A stretch of 64,000 nt of DNA from an uncultured Victivallaceae bacterium (GCA_944389925.1 CALXOD010000037.1:124001-188000); one strand, 5' to 3'. Shown: positions 16,872 through 25,795, counted from the first letter of the stretch. Numbers and translations: made by a program. The notes: a model not told the origin generated them from the letters alone.

Positions 16872-17633
16872 ATGCTCAAAGCGCTGAAAGGCCGTTTCGA
16901 ACAGGGATTCCGGACCGGGAAATTTCCGGATGCGCCGCCGATGCTTTCCGATCGCTTTCCGGGGAGGCCGGTTCTGGAGGCTGCGCGCTGTACGGGGTGC
17001 GGGGCATGCATGCGTACCGAAGTGTGTCCATCCGGAGCTGTTGCAGGAAAGGACGGCCGACCGGAGATCGACACCGGAAAGTGTATTTTCTGCGGGGCGT
17101 GTGCGGAAATCTGCCCTGAAAAGGCCATCGGTTTTTCGCAGGAATATCGCATGGCGGCGATGACGCGCCGGGCGCTGGTGGTCCGGCCCGGCGAACCATA
17201 TATTCCGGAAAGACCGACCAACCGGGAGTTTCTCCGGTTCTGCGGCCGTTCGCTCAAGATCCGACAGGTGTCGGCGGGAGGATGCGGTGCGTGTGAACTG
17301 GACTTCAATGTACTGGGAACATTGGCGTGGGACATGGGACGGTTCGGCATTCAGATTGTTGCATCTCCTCGACACGCCGACTGTATTCTGGTCACGGGGC
17401 CGGTCAGCCGCAATATGCTTGTTGCTTTGAAAAAGACGTATGACGCGGCACCCCGGCCTGTCTGGGTGATCGCCTCCGGGGCATGCGCGATTTCGGGAGG
17501 TCTTTACGCCGGGAGCCCCGAATGTCTGGGGGGTGTCGAGGAGATTCTTAAGCCGGATCTGTATGTGCCCGGCTGTCCTCCACATCCTGCGACGCTGCTG
17601 GAAGGAATGCTGCGCCTGATGAATCGCCGTTAA
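16872..17633 (+). CDS. Ferredoxin-small subunit fusion (HycF/NuoI plus HycG/NuoB type)
   Basis: 253 residues. The N-terminal third (about 35-95) is a two-cluster ferredoxin: CTGCGACMRTEVCP and CIFCGACAEICP. The first group has five residues before its last Cys instead of the usual three. The C-terminal part (about 125-253) is a NuoB/hydrogenase-small domain with cluster ligands in GGCGACELD, GACAISGGLYAG and VPGCPPHP. The clusters look complete, so electrons can flow even though the large subunit lacks nickel ligands. GGGAGG precedes the ATG. In Hyc and Hyf these domains are separate proteins. It is the last gene of the operon, followed by a terminator. Confidence 0.92.
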   Translation: MLKALKGRFEQGFRTGKFPDAPPMLSDRFPGRPVLEAARCTGCGACMRTEVCPSGAVAGKDGRPEIDTGKCIFCGACAEICPEKAIGFSQEYRMAAMTRRALVVRPGEPYIPERPTNREFLRFCGRSLKIRQVSAGGCGACELDFNVLGTLAWDMGRFGIQIVASPRHADCILVTGPVSRNMLVALKKTYDAAPRPVWVIASGACAISGGLYAGSPECLGGVEEILKPDLYVPGCPPHPATLLEGMLRLMNRR

Positions 17634-17671
17634 AGCACGCTTCGGAAGCGGTGATGCGCAGAGGGGAGGAA

Positions 17672-17702
17672 AGAGAGGGGGCGGAAGCCGCCGCTCTTTT
17701 TA
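17672..17702 (+). terminator. Terminator of the Ehr-like operon
   Basis: AGAG...GGCGG pairs with CCGCC-GCTCT and is followed by TTTTT (17697-17701), about 40 bases after the last stop codon. Confidence 0.7.
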
Positions 17703-17770
17703 CTCATTTTTCATCCTCCTGAAAAATCCTGCGGCTTTGCATGTATCTGCGTTCTACGGTCATGCTTTCC

Positions 17771-17799
17771 TTGACAAGACTCGTGAGAAAGGTTACTGT
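17771..17799 (+). promoter_or_regulatory. Possible promoter of the GH20-like gene
   Basis: A perfect TTGACA (17771-17776), 17-base spacer and TACTGT (17794-17799, weak -10). The rest of the 17703-17966 gap shows no supported gene; a 67-codon frame at 17741 is not convincing. Confidence 0.4.
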
Positions 17800-17966
17800 T
17801 TTTAGGGAAAGCATCCTCCGCCTTTTCTGGCGGAAGAGGACTATGGGGGACCGGAGACCGGAATACCGGCGGCGCCGTTGTCGCACACCGGTGGCGGCAA
17901 CGGCAAGTTCGGACGCCGCGGCGAAAAAAAAGAACGTCAGCTGACACAGATGAGGAGGGTCATACG

Positions 17967-19874
17967 ATGAAATCACCTTATCTCTATTGCAGGGAATATG
18001 ACCTGCTGGACTTTGCCGCAGGCCGGCCCGTGCCGGGAGCGCTCATGCCGTCCCGGTCGCTGCGATTGCTGGAGCAGGTGAAGTTCGCCATCCCGTTTGC
18101 CTGGACGAAGGTGTCCGTGGAGGAGTTGAACCGACTTGCCGGAGACATTTTTCAGACGCAGCTCCAGACTCGGGAGGAAGCTTTTCTGATTCGGTTTGAC
18201 GAAGCGGGGGTCCATATCTGGTCTGTGGGGGAGGCCGGACATTTTTATGGTATGCAGACATTTCTGCTCAAGCTGGGAGAAACGGGGCTGCGGGCTTTCA
18301 CTCTCTATCAGTCTCCGCGGGGAGACCGCGGCTTGAAGCTGTATCTGCCGGAGCCGACTGAAGAAGGGATGAACCATTTCAAGCGGATTATTGATCTGGC
18401 GGCACAGTGTAAATACAACTTCATCATGCTGGAGCTGGGAGGCGCTTTGGAATACAAACGCCATCCGGAAATCAATGAGGGCTGGATCGAATACGCGGCG
18501 ATCATGAATGAATATCCGGGGAAAACACTCAAGGTACAGAATCAGTTCCCATGGCGGAAAAACTCCATTCATACCGAAAACGGTGGCGGAAAGGTATTGT
18601 CGCAGGCACAGTTTCTGGAGTTGACGGAGTATTGCCGGGAGCGTTTTCTGGAAGTGATTCCGGAGATGCCGTCTTTGTCGCATTGTGATTACCTGCTGAC
18701 CCGGCACCGGGAACTGGCGGAGCGTCCGGAAGATCCGTTCCCGGACACCTGCTGTCCGCTCAATCCTGATTATTACAAGCTCTTTTTCGAACTTCTGGAC
18801 GAGGTGATCGAGCTTATCCACCCCCGCAAAATTCATATCGGTCACGATGAATACTACTCCATCGGACTCTGCCCGAAATGTAAAGGACGGGATGCCGCGG
18901 AACTTTACGCCCGGGATGTCAACCGGATGACCGCTTATCTGCGGGCACGGCAGGTGGAACCCATTATCTGGGGGGAAAAACTGCTGGATTCGCATTGGCG
19001 GAACGGCGAACCGATCGGCGGCGCCGCCTGTCCGGAGACGGAAAAGCTGGATGCATTGCCCGCGACCTTTCGGGCTATGGAAATGATTGAGCCGTTGTCT
19101 GTGTTTCATTGGTATTGGAGTATTGACCGGGCATTGGATCAGGTTTATGCCGCCCGGGGGCTGCGGTATTGGTTCGCTAATTTTGAACCCGCGCTTTTTA
19201 AAGATTGGGAAAGACGTATCAGTGTACCCGGTGTCGCAGGAATTTGCGTCTCCAACTGGGGACGGAGTGATATGAGAACGTTGCAGCGCAACGGCATTCT
19301 TTATCACCTGGTTTACGCATCCTGGCTGATGTGGGAGCCGGCATTCGGTTCAGAGGATTATCCGGATCTTGATCGGCTGGTATTGGAGCGACTGTATCGG
19401 ATGCATCCGTCGCAGGCGGCCGGGGCGACGGGGGCGGAACTTACCGTGTGCCATACGGTTCAAACCGATATTTCATTCCAGTATTTTTTTGACGGGGTAC
19501 TTCTGGATGAGGCGTTTTACCTGTTGGGACATCATGTTTTCCGCTGCAGGAGATCCGGTGTGGAATTGCGGTTTCCCGTGATTTTCGGATCGAACATTTC
19601 CAATACTGATTTAAATCCAGCCCGGTATGATTCTCCGGATTCGCTCTCGGACGCCTATGAGATAGACCGGCGTTATCTGGAAATTGCCGGCGAATGCTAT
19701 CCGCGGCGGGATGCGTCCGGGGAGATGTGGTATTATTGTCGTTATCCGCTGCCGGCGGGGGTAACGGACGTGGAGTATCTTCGATTTGAATCGGCCGGGG
19801 CCTGCTGCCGTCCGGTCCGCCTGAAAGAATTTTACTGTTCTCCGATCGCAGCGCATCATCTGCCTTTTAACTGA
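17967..19874 (+). CDS. Glycoside hydrolase family 20-like protein (beta-N-acetylhexosaminidase type)
   Basis: 635 residues, GGAGG before the ATG. An N-terminal GH20b-like alpha/beta domain (about 1-115, AGVHIWSVGEAGHFYGMQTF) leads into a TIM barrel starting at RGLKLYLPEPT. The GH20 signature Asp-Glu pair is HIGHDEYYS (Asp294-Glu295; the usual motif is HxGGDE). PIIWGEKLL and the Trp-rich FHWYWSID follow. GH20 enzymes remove terminal GlcNAc or GalNAc by substrate-assisted catalysis. No signal peptide is visible, so it probably acts in the cytoplasm on imported oligosaccharides. It is divergent enough that substrate cannot be stated. Confidence 0.75.
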   Translation: MKSPYLYCREYDLLDFAAGRPVPGALMPSRSLRLLEQVKFAIPFAWTKVSVEELNRLAGDIFQTQLQTREEAFLIRFDEAGVHIWSVGEAGHFYGMQTFLLKLGETGLRAFTLYQSPRGDRGLKLYLPEPTEEGMNHFKRIIDLAAQCKYNFIMLELGGALEYKRHPEINEGWIEYAAIMNEYPGKTLKVQNQFPWRKNSIHTENGGGKVLSQAQFLELTEYCRERFLEVIPEMPSLSHCDYLLTRHRELAERPEDPFPDTCCPLNPDYYKLFFELLDEVIELIHPRKIHIGHDEYYSIGLCPKCKGRDAAELYARDVNRMTAYLRARQVEPIIWGEKLLDSHWRNGEPIGGAACPETEKLDALPATFRAMEMIEPLSVFHWYWSIDRALDQVYAARGLRYWFANFEPALFKDWERRISVPGVAGICVSNWGRSDMRTLQRNGILYHLVYASWLMWEPAFGSEDYPDLDRLVLERLYRMHPSQAAGATGAELTVCHTVQTDISFQYFFDGVLLDEAFYLLGHHVFRCRRSGVELRFPVIFGSNISNTDLNPARYDSPDSLSDAYEIDRRYLEIAGECYPRRDASGEMWYYCRYPLPAGVTDVEYLRFESAGACCRPVRLKEFYCSPIAAHHLPFN

Positions 19875-20196
19875 GGAAAACGATCGGCTGCAATGAATAA
19901 CCGACAATTCAGAAGTGTCGGCGCAATGGTGCGCACTATAGCAGGAAGTGTCGTACTTGCAAGAACAGGGAAACGTATCAGGGGGAACGTGTGGTAGAAC
20001 TGACATTTCTCTAACCAAACAGTTTTCCTGTTTTGCCGATAGAGCGTATAACTTGCTGGATTGACAGGGAAGATGGCACGTGCTATGTTCATCCGGGATC
20101 ACTGGAGGATAACCGGGTATTTTCGCCGGCCGAGACTCAGCGGGACTTGGGAGGGACTCAGTACTGAAAATGGACCATGGAGAAAGGGAAAGGGGA
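19875..20196 (+). other. Intergenic region before the heparinase-like gene
   Basis: A 322-bp stretch with no supported coding frame. It contains the strong promoter at 20061-20089 and a purine-rich leader (GAGAAAGGGAAAGGGGA) that serves as ribosome binding site. The first 180 bases hold nothing I recognise. Confidence 0.5.
20061..20089 (+). promoter_or_regulatory. Promoter of the heparinase-like gene
   Basis: Perfect TTGACA (20061-20066), 17-base spacer, TATGTT (20084-20089). About 100 bases upstream of the ATG at 20197. Confidence 0.7.
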
Positions 20197-22068
20197 ATGT
20201 TGCGAACATTTTTTCTATTGCCGTTTCTGCTGGGAGGCGCCTGTTCGACAGCGATTGCAGAGACCTGGCGCCCGCCAGAAGTATCGGCTCAGGAAATACT
20301 GATGCAGTTGCAGAACAATCCCCGGATACAGACTCGGCCGCGACTGCTGATCGCCAGCTTCGACGAGCTTCAGCACGGTGGGAAAACGCCGGAAGGCCGT
20401 CTGCTGGCCGAACGAATTGAGCATGATGCAGAACTGCTTTTGTCGGAGGCGCCGTCTGAATATCAGAAAACAGGAATCCGGTTGCTGGACGTCAGCCGCA
20501 CCGTTCTTTTCCGGGTCAATACTCTGGCCGTCGCCTGGCATCTGACCGGCAAAAAGGCGTATGCCGAACGTGCGGTGGCGGAGATGATGGCCGTGGCCGC
20601 ATTCCCGGATTGGAATCCTTCCCACTTTCTGGATGTCGGCGAGATGACGCTGGCGCTGGCCGTCGGCTACGACTGGTTGTATGAAACCATGTCCACTGAA
20701 GAACGCACGACTATCCGCGAAGCGATCCTGAAGCATGGGTTGCGCGTCTCTGTCGCCGATCCCCGAGCCTGGTGGATCCACGCTGCCAACAACTGGTACG
20801 CGGTCTGCCACGGCGGTCTGACCGCAGGGGCGGTGGCAGTCTGGGAGGAGGACCCGAAGTTGGCCGCGCAGGTGATTGCCCGCGGCCTCAACGGTATCGC
20901 ACCTTATATGAAGAATTCGTATTTTCCTTGTGGCGCTTATCCCGAAGGACCCGGATATTGGGATTACGGGACAGATTTCACCTCGGTATGGCTGGCGGTG
21001 CTGATGCGGGCATTCGGGCAGGATTTTGGAATTTCACAGGCTCCCGGTTTTGCAGAGACCGGCTTCTATCTGAAAGCCGTTACCGGTCCTTCCGGAAAAA
21101 CCTTCAATTATTCGGATGGCGGTTCCGGATTCCCGCTTGGTTTTTCCTCGTTTTATCTGGCCTACCGGTATCGGCGTCCGGATTGGCGGCAGCCGCAGGC
21201 GGACAGGAGTCTGATGGAATATGCCCGCCGACGACCGAGAAACAGCCGCGGACAACAACGGTTGCTGCCGCTGATTCTGCCGTTTCTGGAGGTGCCGCAG
21301 GATCGTGAGGCGGTATCGCCGCTGAATTATTTCAGTGGCAAAGACGCGCTGGTGCCCATTGCCGTGTTCCGCAGCGGATTTGAGCGTGACGCGGTATTTC
21401 TGGGGGTTAAAGGTGGAGCTCCCAATGCCCCGCACGGACACATGGACGGTGGTTCATTCGTTTTAGAAGCGGACGGCGTACGCTGGGCGCAGGATCTGGG
21501 TATGGAAAATTATCACAAAATCGAATCCCGGGGAATGAACCTCTGGAGCAACGCCCGGAATTCCGATCGCTGGCGTATTTTCCGGATCGGTTTCCAAAGC
21601 CACAACATTCCGGTCATTGACGATCAGCCGCCCCGGGTGGATGGCCGGGTGGAAATCATCGAGGTAACTGACGGAGAAGAATACCACGGCGCAACACTGG
21701 ATTTGAGCAAAGCCTATACCGGGCAGGCGGTTTCGGCGATTCGTGAAGCCCGGCTGCTGCCGGATCGCAGTGTGGTGATCCGGGACCGGTTTACCGGGTT
21801 GAAACCGGGGGCGGTGGTGCGTTGGCAGATGCTGACCGGCACCGACACGGTACCGGATGAAACAGGATTTCGGCTTACCTCCGGCAACAGGAAATGTCAT
21901 CTTGTCGTCCAAACTTCCGCTTTGTTTCGGACCCGGGTGGTGGAAACCAGCTCGCTGGAGCAGGTGTTCGACACTCCCAACCGTGATTGCCGGATGCTGA
22001 CTGTGGAAACTGTCGCTCCGGCGGACGGCACGGTGGACTGGCAGTTTGTCTTTTCTTTCAGCGACTGA
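20197..22068 (+). CDS. Secreted heparinase II/III-family protein (polysaccharide lyase type)
   Basis: 623 residues from MLRTFFLLPFLLGG. A signal peptide with likely cleavage after CSTAIA puts it outside the inner membrane. An alpha/alpha toroid (about 60-330) has NNWYAVCHGGL and the aromatic-rich CGAYPEGPGYWDYG. A C-terminal beta-sandwich has the family motif APHGHMDGGSFVLEADG. These features match heparinase II/III-like lyases, which cut uronic-acid-containing glycans by beta-elimination. The exact substrate (heparin, alginate or another glycan) cannot be read. Nine upstream in-frame codons lack signal features. With the GH20-like gene and uxaC it suggests use of hexosamine-uronate polymers. 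Confidence 0.82.
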   Translation: MLRTFFLLPFLLGGACSTAIAETWRPPEVSAQEILMQLQNNPRIQTRPRLLIASFDELQHGGKTPEGRLLAERIEHDAELLLSEAPSEYQKTGIRLLDVSRTVLFRVNTLAVAWHLTGKKAYAERAVAEMMAVAAFPDWNPSHFLDVGEMTLALAVGYDWLYETMSTEERTTIREAILKHGLRVSVADPRAWWIHAANNWYAVCHGGLTAGAVAVWEEDPKLAAQVIARGLNGIAPYMKNSYFPCGAYPEGPGYWDYGTDFTSVWLAVLMRAFGQDFGISQAPGFAETGFYLKAVTGPSGKTFNYSDGGSGFPLGFSSFYLAYRYRRPDWRQPQADRSLMEYARRRPRNSRGQQRLLPLILPFLEVPQDREAVSPLNYFSGKDALVPIAVFRSGFERDAVFLGVKGGAPNAPHGHMDGGSFVLEADGVRWAQDLGMENYHKIESRGMNLWSNARNSDRWRIFRIGFQSHNIPVIDDQPPRVDGRVEIIEVTDGEEYHGATLDLSKAYTGQAVSAIREARLLPDRSVVIRDRFTGLKPGAVVRWQMLTGTDTVPDETGFRLTSGNRKCHLVVQTSALFRTRVVETSSLEQVFDTPNRDCRMLTVETVAPADGTVDWQFVFSFSD

Positions 22069-22087
22069 GTGTCAAGCGGGGGGAAAT

Positions 22088-22122
22088 GAAAAAAACGAAT
22101 CCGTCCGGAGGGGACGGATTCG
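22088..22122 (-). terminator. Terminator after aqpZ
   Basis: A perfect 11-bp stem, CGAATCCGTCC (22096-22106) with GGACGGATTCG (22112-22122), and a 5-base loop. An A-run on its left gives seven T's on the minus strand. Confidence 0.9.
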
Positions 22123-22141
22123 GGGCGGAGAGCAGAGGAAC

Positions 22142-22843
22142 TTATTCCGCGTCGAAGAATTTTCGGTAAAGCAGCCCCGCCAGGATCGCGCCGATGACCG
22201 GTGTCAGCAGAAAGAGCCAGAGCTGTGCCATCGCATCACCGTTCACCGCAAACCACTGAACCAGCGCCGGGCCGAAACTGCGCGCCGGATTAACTGAAAG
22301 GTTGGTTACCGGAATCCCGATCAGATGGATCAACGTCAGGCAGAGCCCGATGGCTACCGGAGCAAAGCCCTGGGGCGCCCGTTTGCCGGTAGCGCCGCAG
22401 ATGACGACAAGAAAGATGAATGTGAGCAGGATTTCCACCAGGGCGCAGGCCCCCATCCCATAATTGGAGGGAGACAATCTGCCATAGCCGTTGGCGGCGA
22501 AACTGAGGTTTTGCGACAACATGCTGGCCTGACCTTCCTGAATCAACCACAGGACGAAAGCGGCCGCCACCGCACCGACCATCTGGGCTGCGATATAGGG
22601 CAGGAGATTCTTGCGTTCAAAGCGGCCGGCGGCCCAGAGTCCGATACTGACCGCCGGGTTGAAGTGGCCGCCGGACACATGGCCGAAGGCATAGGCGCCG
22701 GTCAGTACCGTTAAGCCGAAAGCCAGCGCGATACCGACGTATCCGATCTGTGATCCGGCGAAGACGGCAGCGCCGCATCCCCCCAGAACCAGCCAGAAAG
22801 TCCCGATCAATTCAGCGACAGTTTGTTTTGATACGAAGTTCAT
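22142..22843 (-). CDS. aqpZ: Aquaporin Z
   Basis: 233 residues, inner-membrane water channel with six membrane segments. Both NPA boxes are present: [11 protein letters not shown] and [11 protein letters not shown]. The selectivity-filter histidine in [11 protein letters not shown] and the Arg after the second NPA match water-selective AqpZ rather than GlpF. Start [12 protein letters not shown] is preceded by AAAGGAAAA. A longer frame to 23137 contains non-conserved sequence and the leader hairpin and is rejected. Confidence 0.95.
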   Translation of the reverse strand: MNFVSKQTVAELIGTFWLVLGGCGAAVFAGSQIGYVGIALAFGLTVLTGAYAFGHVSGGHFNPAVSIGLWAAGRFERKNLLPYIAAQMVGAVAAAFVLWLIQEGQASMLSQNLSFAANGYGRLSPSNYGMGACALVEILLTFIFLVVICGATGKRAPQGFAPVAIGLCLTLIHLIGIPVTNLSVNPARSFGPALVQWFAVNGDAMAQLWLFLLTPVIGAILAGLLYRKFFDAE

Positions 22844-22946
22844 GACAGTCGTTTTTCCTTTCTGCAGCGGGGGGCGGATATGGTGACGGTCCGACGCCAC
22901 CGGTTGTGCCGGATCACACTTTCTGCACCTCCAGTAAGGTTGAGGA

Positions 22947-22968
22947 GCCGTGGAAACCGGTCCACGGC
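22947..22968 (-). promoter_or_regulatory. Hairpin in the aqpZ leader
   Basis: GCCGTGGA (22947-22954) pairs perfectly with TCCACGGC (22961-22968), loop 6 bases. It lies about 105 bases upstream of the aqpZ ATG, inside the transcript if the promoter at 22981-23008 is used. The rest of the leader shows nothing recognised. Confidence 0.3.
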
Positions 22969-22980
22969 GATCTGGAAGAA

Positions 22981-23008
22981 AATCTACAGGGAATATGAAA
23001 AAATGCAA
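22981..23008 (-). promoter_or_regulatory. Possible aqpZ promoter
   Basis: On the minus strand: TTGCAT (23008-23003), 16-base spacer, TAGATT (22986-22981). Confidence 0.4.
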
Positions 23009-23097
23009 ATAAAAGTTCCTTTTTGCAGCAAGGAATCCTGCGTTTTTGCCGCTGTTTCCAGGTTTTCCATACGTTGGTGTTTCGGAGTAACGGGCTT

Positions 23098-23452
23098 TCA
23101 ACCTGGTTGTGCGGTATCGGTTATGATCGCGCTGCATGAGAAGTGTAATTGTTTGAGAAAAAACGGTCGCCCTCCAGGCCTGCCATAATAGAAAGCAGGT
23201 TGCCCATTAAAATAAATCAGTTCCGGATGTGTCGGCTGAGCAAAATGTTCCGTTTTCTTCTGCTTACGGGCATCATACCATCCCCCATACATCCCCGTAT
23301 CCTCAGCCGGAAAATCGAAGGACAGCAACAGGTCGCTCCGAGTAATGTTTCCCTGGCCACCTGTATAATATAAAAAAATCCGACAGCTTCGCATACCGCC
23401 ATGGGGCTTTGCAGCTGCAACGGTCGTATGGAGGAAATTCGTCCCGACTCAT
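23098..23452 (-). pseudogene. Possible frameshifted small gene downstream of the Sel1 gene
   Basis: On the minus strand an ATG at 23452, preceded by GGAGGAGG, opens a frame reading MSRDEFPPYDRCSCKAPWRY and then SDFF. It then meets a run of seven T (A7 at 23372-23378) and loses its coding character. In the frame reached by dropping one T, a protein-like sequence continues (YYTGGQGNITRSDLLLSFDF, then MYGGWYDARKQKKTEHFAQP) to a stop at 23098. The join at a homopolymer suggests either a sequencing error or a real slip mutation. I do not recognise the family. The frame may also begin earlier, right after the Sel1 stop codon at 23549. Confidence 0.35.
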
Positions 23453-23548
23453 CGCTTCTTTTTCCTCCTCCAAGAGACGTTGTTTCTCACGGATGTCTTC
23501 CGGGTCGCGGGAAGGAGCGGGCCGTTCCTTGAGTTGTTGGTTCGGGAA

Positions 23549-24997
23549 TTACGTCCGGGGGGCTTTTGCAATCTCGCGGGCCTGCTGCTCCAGCCGGTCC
23601 GCCTCATCGTTCTTTCCGGATTTCCGCAGCAGAGTGGCGAGGGCGTCGGTTACCTGTCTGAAACGTGCTTCGATCTGCGGCGTGGATTCCCGGGACCCGC
23701 AGCGGGTCAAATCCCGATATAATTTGACCTGCTTGTCAAATTCCCGTTCCGGATCGGTCAGTTCCGCGGCCGTTTCAAATTGGTTTTTTCCCAGAAAAAG
23801 AAACAGATAGTCCGCAGTCCAGTACTGTTTCGCTTTTTGCGGATGGCGTCTGTGGAGTTCCCGGTAAAATGCCACCGTGTCGTCATCGCGCTGCAGAAAA
23901 CGATTGATCTCCAGAATCCCGTTGACGGCTTTTGCGGAAAAATCCCCTTCCAGAACATCCGCTTGCAGCTTCTGCACTGCTTCGGTTAAAAATGCCCGGG
24001 CTTCCGGATTGGTCGCAAACAGTTTTTTCCAGCGGAACCATTCGTCGAGCCACGAATGATAGTCGCTCCATTCACGATAAAGCCAGCGGAACAGCCGCAG
24101 CGCCTCCGCGTCGTCCCGGTTTTTGATCGCCGCATGGACCTGGTTGAAAAAAGTGCTGAAATCCTCCAGCGATTGCTCCTCATGGGCTCGCACCTCCTCC
24201 GCCTGCCGTCGCAGCTCCGCGGACCGGGCCGTGTCCTGTGGCACTCCGGTACCTGCGGCATACAGTTCGGACAGTTTCAGCAGGGCGGCGACGTTTTCAC
24301 CTGCCGCGGCCGACTCGTACCACTTGACCGCTGAAGACAACGAGCGCTTCATGCCTTTCCCTTCCTCACAGCAGAGTCCAAGCTGATATTGCGCTGCGAC
24401 GGAACCGCCTTCCACGGCCTTGCGGAAAAGGGAAACGGCTTCTGCCGCATCGCCTTTTTCCAGATATTCCATGCCGAGCGCATGCAGGGCGGAGGGCTGG
24501 TTTTCCGAGGCGGCCTTGCGCATCCAGCGCCGTGCCAGCGTCGGATTTTCTGCGGTGCCGCTTCCCGTCCGGTAACACTGGGCCAGTTCGTACATGGCGT
24601 CCGGATCGCCCCGTTCCGCAGACTTCCGGTACCAGAAGAACGCCTGTTGCATGTCGCGCGGCGTGCCGTGGCCGGATTCATACGCGATGGCGAGGTTGAA
24701 AGCGCCGAGGGCGCTTCCTGCCCAGGCAGTCTCCTGAAAGAGCGCCAATGCCTTCCGATAGTTTCTGGCGGTGCCCATGCCCTTGACGTAGCAGTAGCCG
24801 AGCATGTCTTTGCCGTCGAGGTCGCCTTCCGAAGCTGCGCGCTGAAACCAGAGAAAGGCCTGGTCCGGATCTCCGTGTTCTTCAAACCATACCCCCCTGT
24901 CGTACGCCTCTTCCTCCGGCTGAAGGCGGTAAATCGACCATGCCAGCAAAACGCAGCAGATCAGACCGGCAAGCAACAGGATTGACAGGGAAAACAT
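23549..24997 (-). CDS. Sel1-repeat (tetratricopeptide-like) membrane-anchored protein
   Basis: 482 residues from MFSLSILLLAG; a TTG start 11 codons earlier (25030) is also open and neither has a good Shine-Dalgarno. An N-terminal membrane anchor (about 3-22) is followed by several 36-residue Sel1-like repeats (about 35-275), for example AFLWFQRAASEGDLDGKDML and ALALFQETAWAGSALGAFNL. The C-terminal 200 residues are helical, with no known domain that I can name. Sel1 proteins act as protein-protein scaffolds, often in envelope or stress signalling. No enzyme motif is seen. Confidence 0.85.
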   Translation of the reverse strand: MFSLSILLLAGLICCVLLAWSIYRLQPEEEAYDRGVWFEEHGDPDQAFLWFQRAASEGDLDGKDMLGYCYVKGMGTARNYRKALALFQETAWAGSALGAFNLAIAYESGHGTPRDMQQAFFWYRKSAERGDPDAMYELAQCYRTGSGTAENPTLARRWMRKAASENQPSALHALGMEYLEKGDAAEAVSLFRKAVEGGSVAAQYQLGLCCEEGKGMKRSLSSAVKWYESAAAGENVAALLKLSELYAAGTGVPQDTARSAELRRQAEEVRAHEEQSLEDFSTFFNQVHAAIKNRDDAEALRLFRWLYREWSDYHSWLDEWFRWKKLFATNPEARAFLTEAVQKLQADVLEGDFSAKAVNGILEINRFLQRDDDTVAFYRELHRRHPQKAKQYWTADYLFLFLGKNQFETAAELTDPEREFDKQVKLYRDLTRCGSRESTPQIEARFRQVTDALATLLRKSGKNDEADRLEQQAREIAKAPRT

Positions 24998-25144
24998 TTT
25001 TGGGACATGGTCTGTTTCCTCAAAAATCAATTTTAGGAGGCTGAAAAAACAGAGGAAAAACCTCGATCAACGGAAAAGATTCAAAAACAAATTGCAACCG
25101 GAAAAGTTCCAGTATTTTTTATCTACGGTTCAAATTTCATTACC

Positions 25145-25166
25145 AAAACCGGGGAAAAACCGGGGA
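25145..25166. repeat. Short direct repeat upstream of the Sel1 gene
   Basis: The 11-mer AAAACCGGGGA occurs twice back to back with one shared base. Function unknown. Confidence 0.5.
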
Positions 25167-25217
25167 TAGTTTTTATTGCCCTGAAAAATAATGAACATTC
25201 ACAAGTGGTTGATAATC

Positions 25218-25307
<90 letters not shown>

Positions 25308-25325
25308 TGGCTTGATACCGGCTCT

Positions 25326-25353
25326 AACATAGCCTGAAAATCATCAAAAGCAA
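25326..25353 (-). promoter_or_regulatory. Promoter of tRNA-Ser
   Basis: On the minus strand: TTGCTT (25353-25348), 16-base spacer, TATGTT (25331-25326), about 20 bases before the mature 5' end. Confidence 0.6.
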
Positions 25354-25402
25354 GCGGCGTCCGGACGATTTTGCAAAAAAAATGCCGTTCATCCGCTTCC
25401 TG

Positions 25403-25759
25403 TCAGTGTCGACGCGTTACCCAGAAGATGTTCCCCTCGGGATCGCTGCCGCGAAAATACTCCCCGCTGCTTCGTTCCTCCGGTTCCGCCGACAGCGTGT
25501 ATCCATTATCCTCCAGCCGCTCCCGCAATATTACCGGATCGTCACATTCCAGTACCCAGGTTGTTGCCGCCGAGGCGTGTTCCAGATAAGATGCTGCGCT
25601 TTTCTCCAGACGCAGCGAAAACCATTCCGACGGCCGGAACTCCACCGCGAATCGACTGTCCGACACCGGTTCCCCGATGCCGAGCAGATCCCGGTAGAAA
25701 CAACGGCACGTTTCCAGATCATTGACGCGGATGATAATGCCGAAACGCGGCGATTCCAT
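25403..25759 (-). CDS. Glyoxalase/bleomycin-resistance (VOC) fold protein
   Basis: 118 residues from MESPRFGIIIRV, with AAGGGG upstream; 15 extra in-frame codons upstream overlap the promoter. Paired beta-alpha-beta-beta-beta units are visible: VNDLETCRCFYRDLLGIGEP and DPEGNIFWVTRRH. VOC proteins include metal-dependent lyases, isomerases and drug-binding proteins. The usual metal ligands are not obvious here, so no reaction is assigned. It is monocistronic and divergent from purB. Confidence 0.8.
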   Translation of the reverse strand: MESPRFGIIIRVNDLETCRCFYRDLLGIGEPVSDSRFAVEFRPSEWFSLRLEKSAASYLEHASAATTWVLECDDPVILRERLEDNGYTLSAEPEERSSGEYFRGSDPEGNIFWVTRRH

Positions 25760-25795
25760 GTGTTTTCCCCTTGCTAATTCCTGCATGACGTATAC

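Noticed and set aside
17741-17944. 67-codon frame before the GH20-like gene
   Set aside because: Starts before the promoter boxes, has no Shine-Dalgarno and an Arg-rich composition without a recognisable domain.
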